Assembly: GCA_902791785.1 (NCBI GenBank)
Contig: CADAXH010000036.1
Coordinates: forward strand, 1 to 14,764
Reading direction: 5' to 3'
DNA from: an uncultured Ruminococcus sp.
GTDB lineage: Bacteria > Bacillota > Clostridia > Oscillospirales > CAG-272
DNA: 14,764 nucleotides
The translations under genes were made by a program, and so were the position numbers. Below the pieces are notes generated by a model. That model was given only the letters and a program-made list of their open reading frames with translations. It was not told the DNA's origin and ran no database searches. How positions within the stretch are numbered: position 1 is the first letter of the stretch; each line of letters opens with the position of its first letter. Of the stretch, positions 1 to 6,789 are shown piece by piece.

Positions 1-54
1 GACAGCGGAACATACTTCGTTGACAGCGACAACATCGTAGTAAGTGAAGGCTAA
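1..54 (+). CDS. C-terminal end of an unidentified gene (cut by window edge)
   Basis: Frame 1 is open from the first base and reads DSGTYFVDSDNIVVSEG followed by a TAA stop at 52-54. The stretch is too short to identify a family. It is accepted as a gene end because the frame is open to the edge and because a plus-strand intrinsic terminator follows about 90 nt later, with no other plus-strand gene upstream of that terminator to use it. The codons resemble those of the neighbouring genes. The call is uncertain because 17 codons can stay open by chance. Confidence 0.5.
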   Translation, partial: DSGTYFVDSDNIVVSEG

Positions 55-141
55 TACATAGCTTCACCTTAGGGAAAGTACTTGTGAATGATGATGGCGC
101 AAGCCAAACTAATTCATAGGTTTTCCTAACCCTGATAATAT
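55..141 (+). ncRNA. Possible structured 3' UTR / small RNA element
   Basis: Between the stop at 54 and the terminator at 142 the plus strand can fold into nested helices. TTAGGGAAA (69-77) pairs with TTTTCCTAA (121-129) with one G-U pair. GTGAAT (84-89) pairs with ATTCAT (112-117) with one G-U pair. Innermost is GGC-GCAA-GCC (96-105), a hairpin with a GNRA-type GCAA tetraloop. I compared it by eye with common riboswitch consensus sequences (c-di-GMP, fluoride, THF, glycine and others) and matched none. It may simply be 3' UTR structure. There is no downstream plus-strand gene for it to control before the terminator. Confidence 0.2.
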
Positions 142-174
142 AAGGAGGTCTTCAATCGAAGGCCTCCTTTAATT
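142..174 (+). terminator. Intrinsic terminator of the left-edge gene
   Basis: AAGGAGGTCTTC (142-153) pairs with GAAGGCCTCCTT (158-169), a 12-bp stem with one T-G pair and an AATC loop. It is followed by the T-rich run TTTAATTT. The orientation suits the plus-strand gene ending at 54. Confidence 0.8.
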
Positions 175-177
175 TAC

Positions 178-208
178 AAAAAACTGACCGGAATCAAATC
201 CGGCCAGC
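178..208 (-). terminator. Intrinsic terminator of the glycerol-1-phosphate dehydrogenase gene
   Basis: Read on the minus strand, CTGGCCGGA (207-199) pairs with TCCGGTCAG (192-184) around a 6-nt loop. This is a 9-bp stem with one G-T pair, followed at once by TTTTTT (183-178). It lies 19 nt past the dehydrogenase stop at 227. Together with the plus-strand terminator at 142-174 it insulates two converging transcripts. Confidence 0.85.
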
Positions 209-226
209 TTTGAATAATATTATGTG

Positions 227-1492
227 TTAATACTTGAAATTCTTAATCATAGGAAGAAGTCTCAACAATGTTGTTCTCCTTCTCATGTACGGACTGTAGT
301 GAATTGCGTTGTCGCAAAATTCTTTTGATATGTGTGCTTCTTCAATCGTGGTGACGCATCCTGCTTTTTTCATATGCTCTATGAACACTTTTTCATCAGG
401 AAGATCTTCTCTGATTGTCTTCTTAATGTCTTCCCATCTGTTCTTGAAAGCTTCAATATCTACAAGGTTGCATATACTTGGAACATTGTATCCGATTACT
501 TCTTTTCTGAATGAGGGGCTGTAGTGAGCCAGAACATCATCAAGATTCAGTCTTTCCGGTTCAACCTCTACAGTATCAAGTTCAAGCAGTCGCTTGTACA
601 GAGGAATCAATTCGCACATTGCAACTCCCACCTTTTTTCCGTGGAAATCAGGCCACTCTCCCTTTTCGAGTTTGTGTATTTCCCAATAGTGGCTAACAAC
701 ATGTTCTGCACCGGAAGCAGGTCTTGTGCATTTTGCAAGCTGCATTGCACATCCCGTAAGAATAAGTGCATCCATAATTGAACCGGCAGCATCAGGATCG
801 TTGCTTGTTATTTTGTCTGTCATGTCCCAGACTGAGTTTGTGGCCTTTCTTACAAGTTTCACAATGTTTTCACAATAGTATTCTCCAGTTGTGTAATTGG
901 CAACTTTCCAGTCAACAATTGCCATGTATTTTGCCATTATGTCTCCGTAGCCTGCTGCTTTGAGTTCAACCGGAGAATTTGCAAGTATTTCAGTATCTGC
1001 CAGAACAACTTTTGGCTGGCGGCACATATATGAAATTTTGAAATTGTTGTCTATAAGAGGAGCTGAGTCTGAAGCAAAACCATCCATTGAAGGAGCTGTT
1101 GCAAAAATGGCAAATGGTTTTGATGACTGTGCTGCTGCATATCTGCATATATCATTTACGGAACCAGTACCGATTGACAGGATTCCGTCAAATCCTTCGG
1201 CATCGCTTTTAATCTGAAGTGAATCAGACATTCTTGCATATCTCATGTCGGGATATACTTTTAACTGATAATCAAAGCCTTCTTTATCCAGGCTCTCAAT
1301 CAATCCTTTTGAAGCATTCATTGCATTTTCATCAGATACAATGTATACTTTCTTTGGAAAACCTGCATCAACCAGTTCCTTTCCTACTTTCTCTACAAGA
1401 CCTTTTTCCGCCTTGTATGTCTCAAGGTCAAAGAAGTGTTTCCTTCCGCAGGGACAATTTTCCAGTGAGTGAATAATACTTGTTAAATCCAT
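227..1492 (-). CDS. egsA: sn-Glycerol-1-phosphate dehydrogenase (AraM/EgsA family)
   Basis: NAD(P)H-dependent enzyme that reduces dihydroxyacetone phosphate to sn-glycerol-1-phosphate in the cytoplasm. It belongs to the iron-containing alcohol dehydrogenase superfamily. The protein is 421 residues, near family length. A dinucleotide-binding segment SIGTGSVNDICRY (106-118) is followed by ATAPSMDGFASDSAP (131-145). Likely metal ligands are D184 in GYGDIMAKY, H264 in SGAEHVVSHYWE and H284 in FHGKKVG. Some bacterial members (Bacillus AraM) supply G1P for archaeal-type glycerolipids together with PcrB, but no PcrB gene is visible here. The gene is monocistronic, with its own promoter (1519-1547) and terminator (178-208). 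AAAGGAAA lies upstream of the ATG at suitable distance. The EgsA assignment is firm at family level; true G1P stereospecificity is inferred. Confidence 0.9.
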   Translation of the reverse strand: MDLTSIIHSLENCPCGRKHFFDLETYKAEKGLVEKVGKELVDAGFPKKVYIVSDENAMNASKGLIESLDKEGFDYQLKVYPDMRYARMSDSLQIKSDAEGFDGILSIGTGSVNDICRYAAAQSSKPFAIFATAPSMDGFASDSAPLIDNNFKISYMCRQPKVVLADTEILANSPVELKAAGYGDIMAKYMAIVDWKVANYTTGEYYCENIVKLVRKATNSVWDMTDKITSNDPDAAGSIMDALILTGCAMQLAKCTRPASGAEHVVSHYWEIHKLEKGEWPDFHGKKVGVAMCELIPLYKRLLELDTVEVEPERLNLDDVLAHYSPSFRKEVIGYNVPSICNLVDIEAFKNRWEDIKKTIREDLPDEKVFIEHMKKAGCVTTIEEAHISKEFCDNAIHYSPYMRRRTTLLRLLPMIKNFKY

Positions 1493-1518
1493 AGTTTTAC
1501 ATTTCCTTTCGCACTACA

Positions 1519-1547
1519 ATTATATGACCGCAGCGAAAAAAAATCAA
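1519..1547 (-). promoter_or_regulatory. Sigma-70/SigA-type promoter for the dehydrogenase gene
   Basis: On the minus strand a -35 TTGATT (1547-1542) and a perfect -10 TATAAT (1524-1519) are separated by exactly 17 bp. Transcription would start near 1512, giving a leader of about 20 nt that carries the ribosome binding site. I saw no clear operator inverted repeat. Confidence 0.8.
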
Positions 1548-1595
1548 CTTTTGTAATGCAACATATATCCTTATTTTTCAAATGGAGGAATAAAA

Positions 1596-2294
1596 TTGAA
1601 ACCGACCAAAAGCAATGCGTCCTTTTTGAAATATCTGATTTGGGAACTTCTGATTCCGCTTGGCGTATGTAGTTTATTCATGATTGTATTTTCAATTCTG
1701 GAATTGAATTATTACTATTTGCCATATAGTCTTAATTTCACAATACAACTCTCATATAACATTTCATATTATCTGTATTCGGCATCAATATTTCTTATTT
1801 GCGGTATTGCATCAAATGCTTTGTTGACAGGAAAAGCGTCCGACAAAACATACGCATTGATAACAGGAACTTTCTCAATAGTTGTGATACCGTTTGTTAT
1901 GTACCTGATTAAGCACATCTTTCTGGCAACTTCAATGAATCTTGACTCTATGGCTGAATACTTCAATTCGGATATTTACGCACTGATTGCCGACGGAGTA
2001 AAATATGTCATCTTTTTAATACCTGTTGTATCTCTTGCCATATACTATTTCAAAAAGAGTATTACATATGTCATAGAAAAACCATATTTTCTTCCAAAGA
2101 GTTCATTTCAGATAACAACACTGGTCTTTTACTCTGCCTGGTTTTTCGCATCAATTCTTATATTTGCATTTCAGAATCCGTCAGACAGAAACATAAGCGG
2201 ACTTATAGTGGAACTTATTTATTCAATTGCGGGATACTTTTTGACGATTCTCGGGTATCTGCTGTTTTTCCACAGAAAAAAGGAAACCGTATAA
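1596..2294 (+). CDS. Six-helix integral membrane protein of unknown function
   Basis: I do not recognise a family. The 232-residue protein is mostly hydrophobic, with predicted membrane helices at about 12-37, 52-77, 85-111, 127-152, 170-192 and 202-226. It starts with a short Lys-containing tail and ends in HRKKETV, which puts the basic ends probably in the cytoplasm. There is no signal peptide, no transport or enzyme motif and no large soluble domain. The start is TTG at 1596, chosen because GGAGGA (1584-1589) sits 6 nt upstream. It is divergent from the dehydrogenase gene and followed by the lipid kinase gene in the same direction. The kinase gene has its own promoter, so the two need not form an operon. 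I saw no convincing plus-strand promoter upstream and no clear terminator downstream. Confidence 0.75.
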   Translation: MKPTKSNASFLKYLIWELLIPLGVCSLFMIVFSILELNYYYLPYSLNFTIQLSYNISYYLYSASIFLICGIASNALLTGKASDKTYALITGTFSIVVIPFVMYLIKHIFLATSMNLDSMAEYFNSDIYALIADGVKYVIFLIPVVSLAIYYFKKSITYVIEKPYFLPKSSFQITTLVFYSAWFFASILIFAFQNPSDRNISGLIVELIYSIAGYFLTILGYLLFFHRKKETV

Positions 2295-2382
2295 TACAAC
2301 CCGAATTAATCAACAAATGTGTAATATCAAAGGCCGTAAAATAAAGTTTTTCTGATTAAGACAACAATTATTCACAAATTTA

Positions 2383-2391
2383 TGATATAAT
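2383..2391 (+). promoter_or_regulatory. Extended -10 promoter for the lipid kinase gene
   Basis: TGATATAAT is a full extended -10 (TGn plus TATAAT at 2386-2391). No good -35 lies at 16-18 bp, which is acceptable for an extended -10 promoter. Transcription would start near 2398. That rules out the TTG at 2391 as the kinase start and supports the ATG at 2424. Confidence 0.65.
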
Positions 2392-2423
2392 TGTCGGCGT
2401 ACATAAAACAAGGAGTAAGCAAA

Positions 2424-3266
2424 ATGTATTACATCATATTCAATCCTCATTCAAACAACGGAAAAGGAAAAGAAAACGCAGAGAAAGTTTTCGAATATAT
2501 AAAAGAAGAAAACACATTTACAGATATTACAACAATAAATTATTCTGAATATCTTCCGCAAATTACCGATGCTGACACATTGGTTATCTGCGGCGGGGAC
2601 GGAACACTCAACAGATTTGTAAATGATTCCAAGGGCAATGAGCTTCCGAAGAACATTCTGTATTATGCAACCGGAACAGGAAACGATTTCCTTCGTGACA
2701 TTGAAGCAAAGACAGAAGACGGACCGGTGGATATAAAGAAATATCTCGTTGATCTTCCTGTAGTTACGGTAAAAGGAAAAGAATACAAATTCATTGACAA
2801 TGTTGGATTCGGAATAGACGGTTACTGCTGTGAAGTCGGAGACGAACTTCAGAAGACATCAGACGAACCTGTCAATTATACATCAATAGCTATTAAAGGA
2901 CTTCTCGGAAAATTCAAACCCGCAAATGCTGTTGTTACAATTGACGGAGTCAAGACAGAATATAAAAAGGTATGGCTTGCACCGACAATGATGGGAAGAT
3001 TCTACGGAGGCGGCATGATGCCGACGCCTGACCAGAAGAGATTGAATCCGGACCATGTTGTTTCGGTATTTGTATGGCACGGATCCGGAAAATTCAAAAC
3101 ACTGATCAATTTCCCGTCAATATTCAAAGGTGAACATCTGAAAAAAGACAAAATGTGCAAAGTTTTTACTGCACACAACGTAAAAGTTGAATTTGATTCA
3201 CCGAAAGCTGTTCAGATAGACGGCGAAACAATCAAAGACGTAACATCATACGAAGTAAGATATTAA
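2424..3266 (+). CDS. Diacylglycerol kinase catalytic-domain lipid kinase
   Basis: ATP-dependent kinase of the DagK/YegS/BmrU fold that phosphorylates a lipid alcohol such as diacylglycerol at the membrane. From the ATG at 2424 the protein is 280 residues. The N-terminal nucleotide-binding domain has NPHSNNGKGK (7-16), GGDGT (57-61) and TGTGNDF (83-89). The second domain has NVGFGIDG (126-133), FYGGGMMPTPDQ (193-204) and QIDGE (264-268), all typical of the family. There are no membrane segments. AGGAG at 2411-2415 lies 8 nt before the ATG. The frame is open further upstream to 2391, but that part overlaps the -10 element. The substrate cannot be told from the sequence; diacylglycerol, another glycerolipid or a sphingoid-type lipid are all possible. 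It is followed by a bidirectional terminator. Confidence 0.88.
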   Translation: MYYIIFNPHSNNGKGKENAEKVFEYIKEENTFTDITTINYSEYLPQITDADTLVICGGDGTLNRFVNDSKGNELPKNILYYATGTGNDFLRDIEAKTEDGPVDIKKYLVDLPVVTVKGKEYKFIDNVGFGIDGYCCEVGDELQKTSDEPVNYTSIAIKGLLGKFKPANAVVTIDGVKTEYKKVWLAPTMMGRFYGGGMMPTPDQKRLNPDHVVSVFVWHGSGKFKTLINFPSIFKGEHLKKDKMCKVFTAHNVKVEFDSPKAVQIDGETIKDVTSYEVRY

Positions 3267-3272
3267 AAAATG

Positions 3273-3315
3273 ACACCATGTATCAGTTCTCACTTTTACA
3301 TGGTGTTAATTCTTT
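3273..3315. terminator. Bidirectional intrinsic terminator between convergent genes
   Basis: ACACCATGTA (3273-3282) and TACATGGTGT (3297-3306) form a perfect 10-bp stem with a 14-nt loop. On the plus strand it is followed by TTAATTCTTT, ending the lipid kinase transcript. On the minus strand it is followed by CATTTTTTAATA, ending the long operon just after the cdd stop at 3314. Confidence 0.85.
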
Positions 3316-3706
3316 ATAGAACAAATTTGTCAGGCAATAGTTCTGAAATTGTCCTTTCCACGTATTCTCCGTCAGGAGAAGCTTCAATAACAAGAAAATC
3401 CGGATCTACGAATTCTGTCATGAACTGCCGGCATGCCCCGCAAGGAGGTGTCGGCACTTTTTCTGTGCTGCCCACTATTGCTACTGCTATGAATTCCGTT
3501 TTTCCTTCGGATATGGCTTTTGAAAAAGCAACACGCTCTGCGCAGATTCCCACAGTAAATGATGCATTTTCAATATTGCAACCAAGAACTACACTTCCGT
3601 CTTTGCAGAGAAGTGCTGCTCCTACTCTGTATTTTGAATATGGACAGTATGCTTTTTTTCTCTCTTCGTTTGCAAGTTCAATAAGTTTCTTTATGTCGAT
3701 CGTCAT
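3314..3706 (-). CDS. cdd: Cytidine deaminase
   Basis: Hydrolyses cytidine and deoxycytidine to uridine and deoxyuridine plus ammonia, for pyrimidine salvage in the cytoplasm. The 130-residue length is typical of the small homotetrameric zinc form. C55 in CAER (55-58) and C89/C92 in PCGACRQ are the three zinc ligands, E57 is the proton shuttle, and N44/E46 in NIEN match the ribose-binding motif. It is the last gene of the operon. Its ATG overlaps the phosphopentomutase stop by 4 nt (ATGA), so translation is probably coupled. DeoB and Cdd both serve nucleoside breakdown and reuse, which fits the pairing. Confidence 0.95.
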   Translation of the reverse strand: MTIDIKKLIELANEERKKAYCPYSKYRVGAALLCKDGSVVLGCNIENASFTVGICAERVAFSKAISEGKTEFIAVAIVGSTEKVPTPPCGACRQFMTEFVDPDFLVIEASPDGEYVERTISELLPDKFVL

Positions 3707-4752
3707 TTTTCAATTACAAGGCAAGGAACATTCTCTCTTGTATGATCGGTTCCGGTATAGCACGGGTCATTTCCGTGATCGGCAGTGAGAATCATAACAT
3801 CGTCATCTTCAAGACCCATCATATATTCTTTCAGGAACTCATCGAAAATTGAAATTGCTTTTGCGTATCCGTCTTTGTCTCTTCTGTGTCCGTACATTGT
3901 GTCAAAATCCACAAGATTTGCAAAGCAGAGACCATGGAAATCTTTTCTGAGCATTTTGTGCAATACTCTCATTCCGTCTTCATTGCTTTTTGTTCTGAAG
4001 TTTTCAGAAAAACCTTTCTCAGCAAACAGGTCGGCGGTTTTTCCAACTCCGATTACGTCATATCCCTGTCTGAGCAGGACATCACAGAGTGTATCTGAAG
4101 TTGGAACAGCAGAAAAATCATGGCGCTCGCTGGTTCTTCTGTATGGAAAATCTCCTTCAAAAGGTCTTGCTATTACCCTTGAAACATTATATTTTCCCGA
4201 CAGAAGCTTTCTTGCAATCAGGCAGTCTTCGTAAAGCTCGTCTATTGATACAATTGATTTGTGAGCTGCAATCTGAAATACACTGTCTCCGGAAGTATAA
4301 ACGATGAGACCTCCGGTTTTCAGATGTTCTTCTCCGTAGTCACGGATTACGTCAGTGCCTGAATAAGGTTTGTTGCACAGTACTTTTCTTTTCGTCTGTT
4401 TTTCAAATTCAGATATTATTTCATCCGGAAATCCATTTGGAAACAGCGGAAAAGGTACAGTTGAAACAAGTCCTGCAAGTTCCCAGTGTCCCACAGTGCT
4501 GTCTTTTCCTCTGGATTCTTCTTCAAGTCTGCAGTATGAACCGATAGGCTCTTTGACCGGACCGTATTTGTCGCATCTTGCCGCGTTGTCTATATTGAAC
4601 AGACCAAGCGAAGTAAGGTTCGGAGCATCAAAGTATTTGCTTGAAGATACCGAAGCAAGAGTGTCTGCTCCTTCGTCGCCGAATTCTTTTGCATCTTTTG
4701 CCTTTCCGACGCCGAAACTGTCCATTACGATTATAAATACCCTATTAACCAA
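3703..4752 (-). CDS. deoB: Phosphopentomutase, C-terminally shortened
   Basis: Interconverts ribose-1-phosphate (or deoxyribose-1-phosphate) and the 5-phosphate, linking nucleoside salvage to central metabolism. It belongs to the alkaline phosphatase superfamily with two divalent metals. Metal and catalytic residues are present: D11 (MDSFGVG), T86 in KDSTVGHWE (phosphorylated residue), D156 (GDSVFQ), D284 and H289 (VDFDTMYGHR), D325/H326 (TADHGND) and H337 (GTDHTRE). At 349 residues it is short of the usual 385-395. It stops 12 residues after H337, so the conserved RKTFAD-type C-terminal segment is missing, and I found no remnant in other frames before cdd. The start is TTG at 4752; its AGGAG (4760-4764) abuts the upstream kinase stop. 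Function is probable but not assured. Confidence 0.9.
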   Translation of the reverse strand: MVNRVFIIVMDSFGVGKAKDAKEFGDEGADTLASVSSSKYFDAPNLTSLGLFNIDNAARCDKYGPVKEPIGSYCRLEEESRGKDSTVGHWELAGLVSTVPFPLFPNGFPDEIISEFEKQTKRKVLCNKPYSGTDVIRDYGEEHLKTGGLIVYTSGDSVFQIAAHKSIVSIDELYEDCLIARKLLSGKYNVSRVIARPFEGDFPYRRTSERHDFSAVPTSDTLCDVLLRQGYDVIGVGKTADLFAEKGFSENFRTKSNEDGMRVLHKMLRKDFHGLCFANLVDFDTMYGHRRDKDGYAKAISIFDEFLKEYMMGLEDDDVMILTADHGNDPCYTGTDHTRENVPCLVIEK

Positions 4753-4764
4753 TTTATTTCTCCT

Positions 4765-5973
4765 TTAAATCAGCGTTTTGAAATGTGCTGCAGCTTCCGT
4801 GAATGAATTTGCAAACTGCTGAATTGTGCTTGTTTTCATTACTGAATTTATAATCAGTACTATACCAACTATTGCCAGAGCAAGGAAGAAAACAAATATA
4901 ACAACTGCTGCCCACAGAGGCATTCCGCCATTTGATCCTCTCTTCGGTTTTCCCTGGTTTTTCTTTTTGTTGTTTGCCAGTGGTCTTCCGCTTCCAACAT
5001 TGTTTTCATTTGGCTTAGCCGGCTTTTTAACCTGAGGCTCATCGTCATAAGGACTTGTTCGTGATGTCTTCTTTATGACGATTTCAGCTGTGTTGGATTT
5101 TTTCGCCTGCTGTTTTTTTACAAATACAGCTGTCGGATCATTCTGAATTCTCTTGAGCTGTCTCAGCATCTGAGCTGCTGTTCCGTATCTGTCGTCCGGA
5201 TTCTTTTCTATTGCAGTCATTATAATCTGCTCAAATCCGACGGGTATTGTGGGTACAATCCTTGAAGGATTTACTGCAACTTCGTTAAGCTGCTTGTATA
5301 TAACAGCTATTGGCTGGTCTGCAACAAAAGGAAGCTGGCCTGTAACCATCTGATACATCATAATGCCTACTGCATATATGTCTGCTCGGTTGTCTATTTT
5401 CTTGCTTGTTGCCTGTTCCGGGCTGAGATAGTAGACTGTACCGATTGCCTTGTCTGCCATTGTGAGAGTTTCGCCTTTCGGTATCTTAGCAATTCCGAAA
5501 TCCATCACTTTCACCATGCCGCCTTCAAGCAGCATAATGTTCTGAGGCTTAATGTCCCTGTGAATAACTCCCATATTGTGAGCGTGATCCAGAGCTGACA
5601 GAATCTGTTCAACGAAAATGGCTGTTTCTCTCCAGTCGAGTTTGCCTTTCTGGGTTATGTACTCCTTGAGTGTGATACCCTTGATGAGTTCCATTACAAT
5701 GTACTTGTTTTCACCCTTAACCGAAATGTCATAAATCTTGACTATGTTCGGATGATTGAGCATTGCTATAGCTTTGGACTCATATACGAATCGTTTGATT
5801 GCAGAAGTGTCCTGGCTGTTTGTTTCCTTCAGCATTTTGACAGCTACTTTTTTTCCTGTCTGAAGATCGGTTGCTTCAAATACAACCGCCATGCCTCCGA
5901 CACCGACTGTTTTTTCTATTTTATATCTTCCGTCAAATGCCTGACCTACATATTTATTGAAAACGTCCATCAT
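4765..5973 (-). CDS. PknB/PrkC-type Ser/Thr protein kinase lacking PASTA domains
   Basis: Membrane-anchored Hanks-type kinase that phosphorylates Ser/Thr on cytoplasmic proteins. The kinase domain spans about 15-275: glycine loop GVGGMA (24-29), K46, E65, HRDIKPQN (138-145, catalytic D140), DFG (158-160), SPE (184-186) and R262. A basic, low-complexity juxtamembrane region rich in K/N/P follows (285-350), then one membrane helix (353-378). Only 24 residues lie outside the membrane. Related PrkC/PknB proteins are about 550-700 residues and carry several extracellular PASTA domains that sense muropeptides; none are present, and deoB begins 12 nt later. The start could be the ATG at 5973 or, with better spacing from AAGGAGG (5977-5983), the adjacent ATG at 5970. 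Residue numbers count from 5973. It lies 8 nt after its likely partner phosphatase. Confidence 0.92.
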   Translation of the reverse strand: MMDVFNKYVGQAFDGRYKIEKTVGVGGMAVVFEATDLQTGKKVAVKMLKETNSQDTSAIKRFVYESKAIAMLNHPNIVKIYDISVKGENKYIVMELIKGITLKEYITQKGKLDWRETAIFVEQILSALDHAHNMGVIHRDIKPQNIMLLEGGMVKVMDFGIAKIPKGETLTMADKAIGTVYYLSPEQATSKKIDNRADIYAVGIMMYQMVTGQLPFVADQPIAVIYKQLNEVAVNPSRIVPTIPVGFEQIIMTAIEKNPDDRYGTAAQMLRQLKRIQNDPTAVFVKKQQAKKSNTAEIVIKKTSRTSPYDDEPQVKKPAKPNENNVGSGRPLANNKKKNQGKPKRGSNGGMPLWAAVVIFVFFLALAIVGIVLIINSVMKTSTIQQFANSFTEAAAHFKTLI

Positions 5974-5981
5974 GTGCCTCC

Positions 5982-6770
5982 TTAAATGCTGTATCTCGCT
6001 GTCAGTGCAGTAATGTTATCTGCACCGCCGCCGTTGTTTGCCGCTGTTATAAACTCATGAACGGCAAATTCAAGATCTGCAGTCCCATGCGGACCCGGAT
6101 CAATTTTTGAGGCACGATTGAATGTGTTTGATATATCTTTTTCGCTTACATAGTTTGACAGGCCGTCACTGCACAAAAGCAGATATCCGTTTCCCCACGT
6201 CTTCAGGTCCGAGAAGAATATGTCGACTTCTGCCTGAGGACCGATTCCCACTGCTCTTGTGATTACATTTTTTCTCGGATAAGATTTTGCTTCCTCTTTT
6301 GTTATGATATTTGAATCTATCAGGTGCTGAACATATGAGTGGTCGTGAGACAGCTGGAGTGTCTTTGCCGGAGTTGAAATGTACATTCTGCTGTCTCCGA
6401 TATTTGCAACTACAAGCAGTCCTTTGTATTCGATTGCTGCTACGAGAGTTGTTCCCATACCTGACATCTCAGTGTATTTTTTCGAGAGATTATATATTTT
6501 AGTGTTGGCTTCTTTTACTGCCGCACTTATTTTTCTTCTCAATTCTTCTTTGACGTCATCTATTTTATATGAAAGACAAGGAGAAGAGATTATCATATCA
6601 CAGAACGTTTCAACAGCTGTTCTGCTGGCCACTTCACCCGCTTTGTGACCGCCCATGCCGTCGCAGACAACAAGCAATGTTGCTTCCTGACCCCACATGT
6701 TTTCGGCCCAATAACTGTCTTCATTTATTTTTCGGTGCATACCGACATCTGACTGACCGTAATAAAACAT
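5982..6770 (-). CDS. PP2C-family Ser/Thr protein phosphatase (PrpC/Stp)
   Basis: Metal-dependent cytoplasmic phosphatase that reverses the action of the adjacent PknB-type kinase. From the ATG at 6770 it is 262 residues and full length. Motifs are NED (16-18), VVCDGMGGHKAGEVAS (34-49, metal ligand D37), GMGTTLV (104-110), NIGDSR (123-128), SDGLS (201-205, D202) and GGADNIT (248-254, D251). The frame extends to a GTG at 6803 inside rlmN, but that codon lacks a ribosome binding site. GGAAGGA lies about 7 nt before the ATG at 6770, and the family usually starts this close to the NED motif. No membrane segments are seen. The stop overlaps the Shine-Dalgarno of the kinase gene, so the two are probably translated in step. 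Confidence 0.93.
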   Translation of the reverse strand: MFYYGQSDVGMHRKINEDSYWAENMWGQEATLLVVCDGMGGHKAGEVASRTAVETFCDMIISSPCLSYKIDDVKEELRRKISAAVKEANTKIYNLSKKYTEMSGMGTTLVAAIEYKGLLVVANIGDSRMYISTPAKTLQLSHDHSYVQHLIDSNIITKEEAKSYPRKNVITRAVGIGPQAEVDIFFSDLKTWGNGYLLLCSDGLSNYVSEKDISNTFNRASKIDPGPHGTADLEFAVHEFITAANNGGGADNITALTARYSI

Positions 6771-6789
6771 TTCTTTTTCCTTCCAGTTG

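Noticed and set aside
84..117. Possible hammerhead-type ribozyme core (ATGATGA, short stem, then AAAC)
   Set aside because: The essential C of the CUGAUGA core is A here and the GAAA segment is not intact, so it does not meet the hammerhead core requirements.
2307..2359. Inverted repeat TTAATCA/TGATTAA between the membrane protein and lipid kinase genes
   Set aside because: The stem is only 7 AT-rich base pairs with a loop of about 40 nt, so it is not a credible terminator or operator.
2391..2423. Upstream extension of the lipid kinase to a TTG at 2391
   Set aside because: The TTG overlaps the TATAAT element at 2386-2391, lacks a ribosome binding site and adds 11 residues not seen in the family. 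The ATG at 2424 has AGGAG at good distance.
3270..3788. Plus-strand open frame of 172 codons opposite cdd
   Set aside because: It lies antisense to an unmistakable cytidine deaminase, runs through the bidirectional terminator, has no ribosome binding site, and resembles no protein.
3785..4234. Plus-strand open frame of 149 codons opposite deoB
   Set aside because: It is antisense to conserved phosphopentomutase coding sequence and has a low-complexity Ser/Leu/Phe-rich translation typical of shadow frames.
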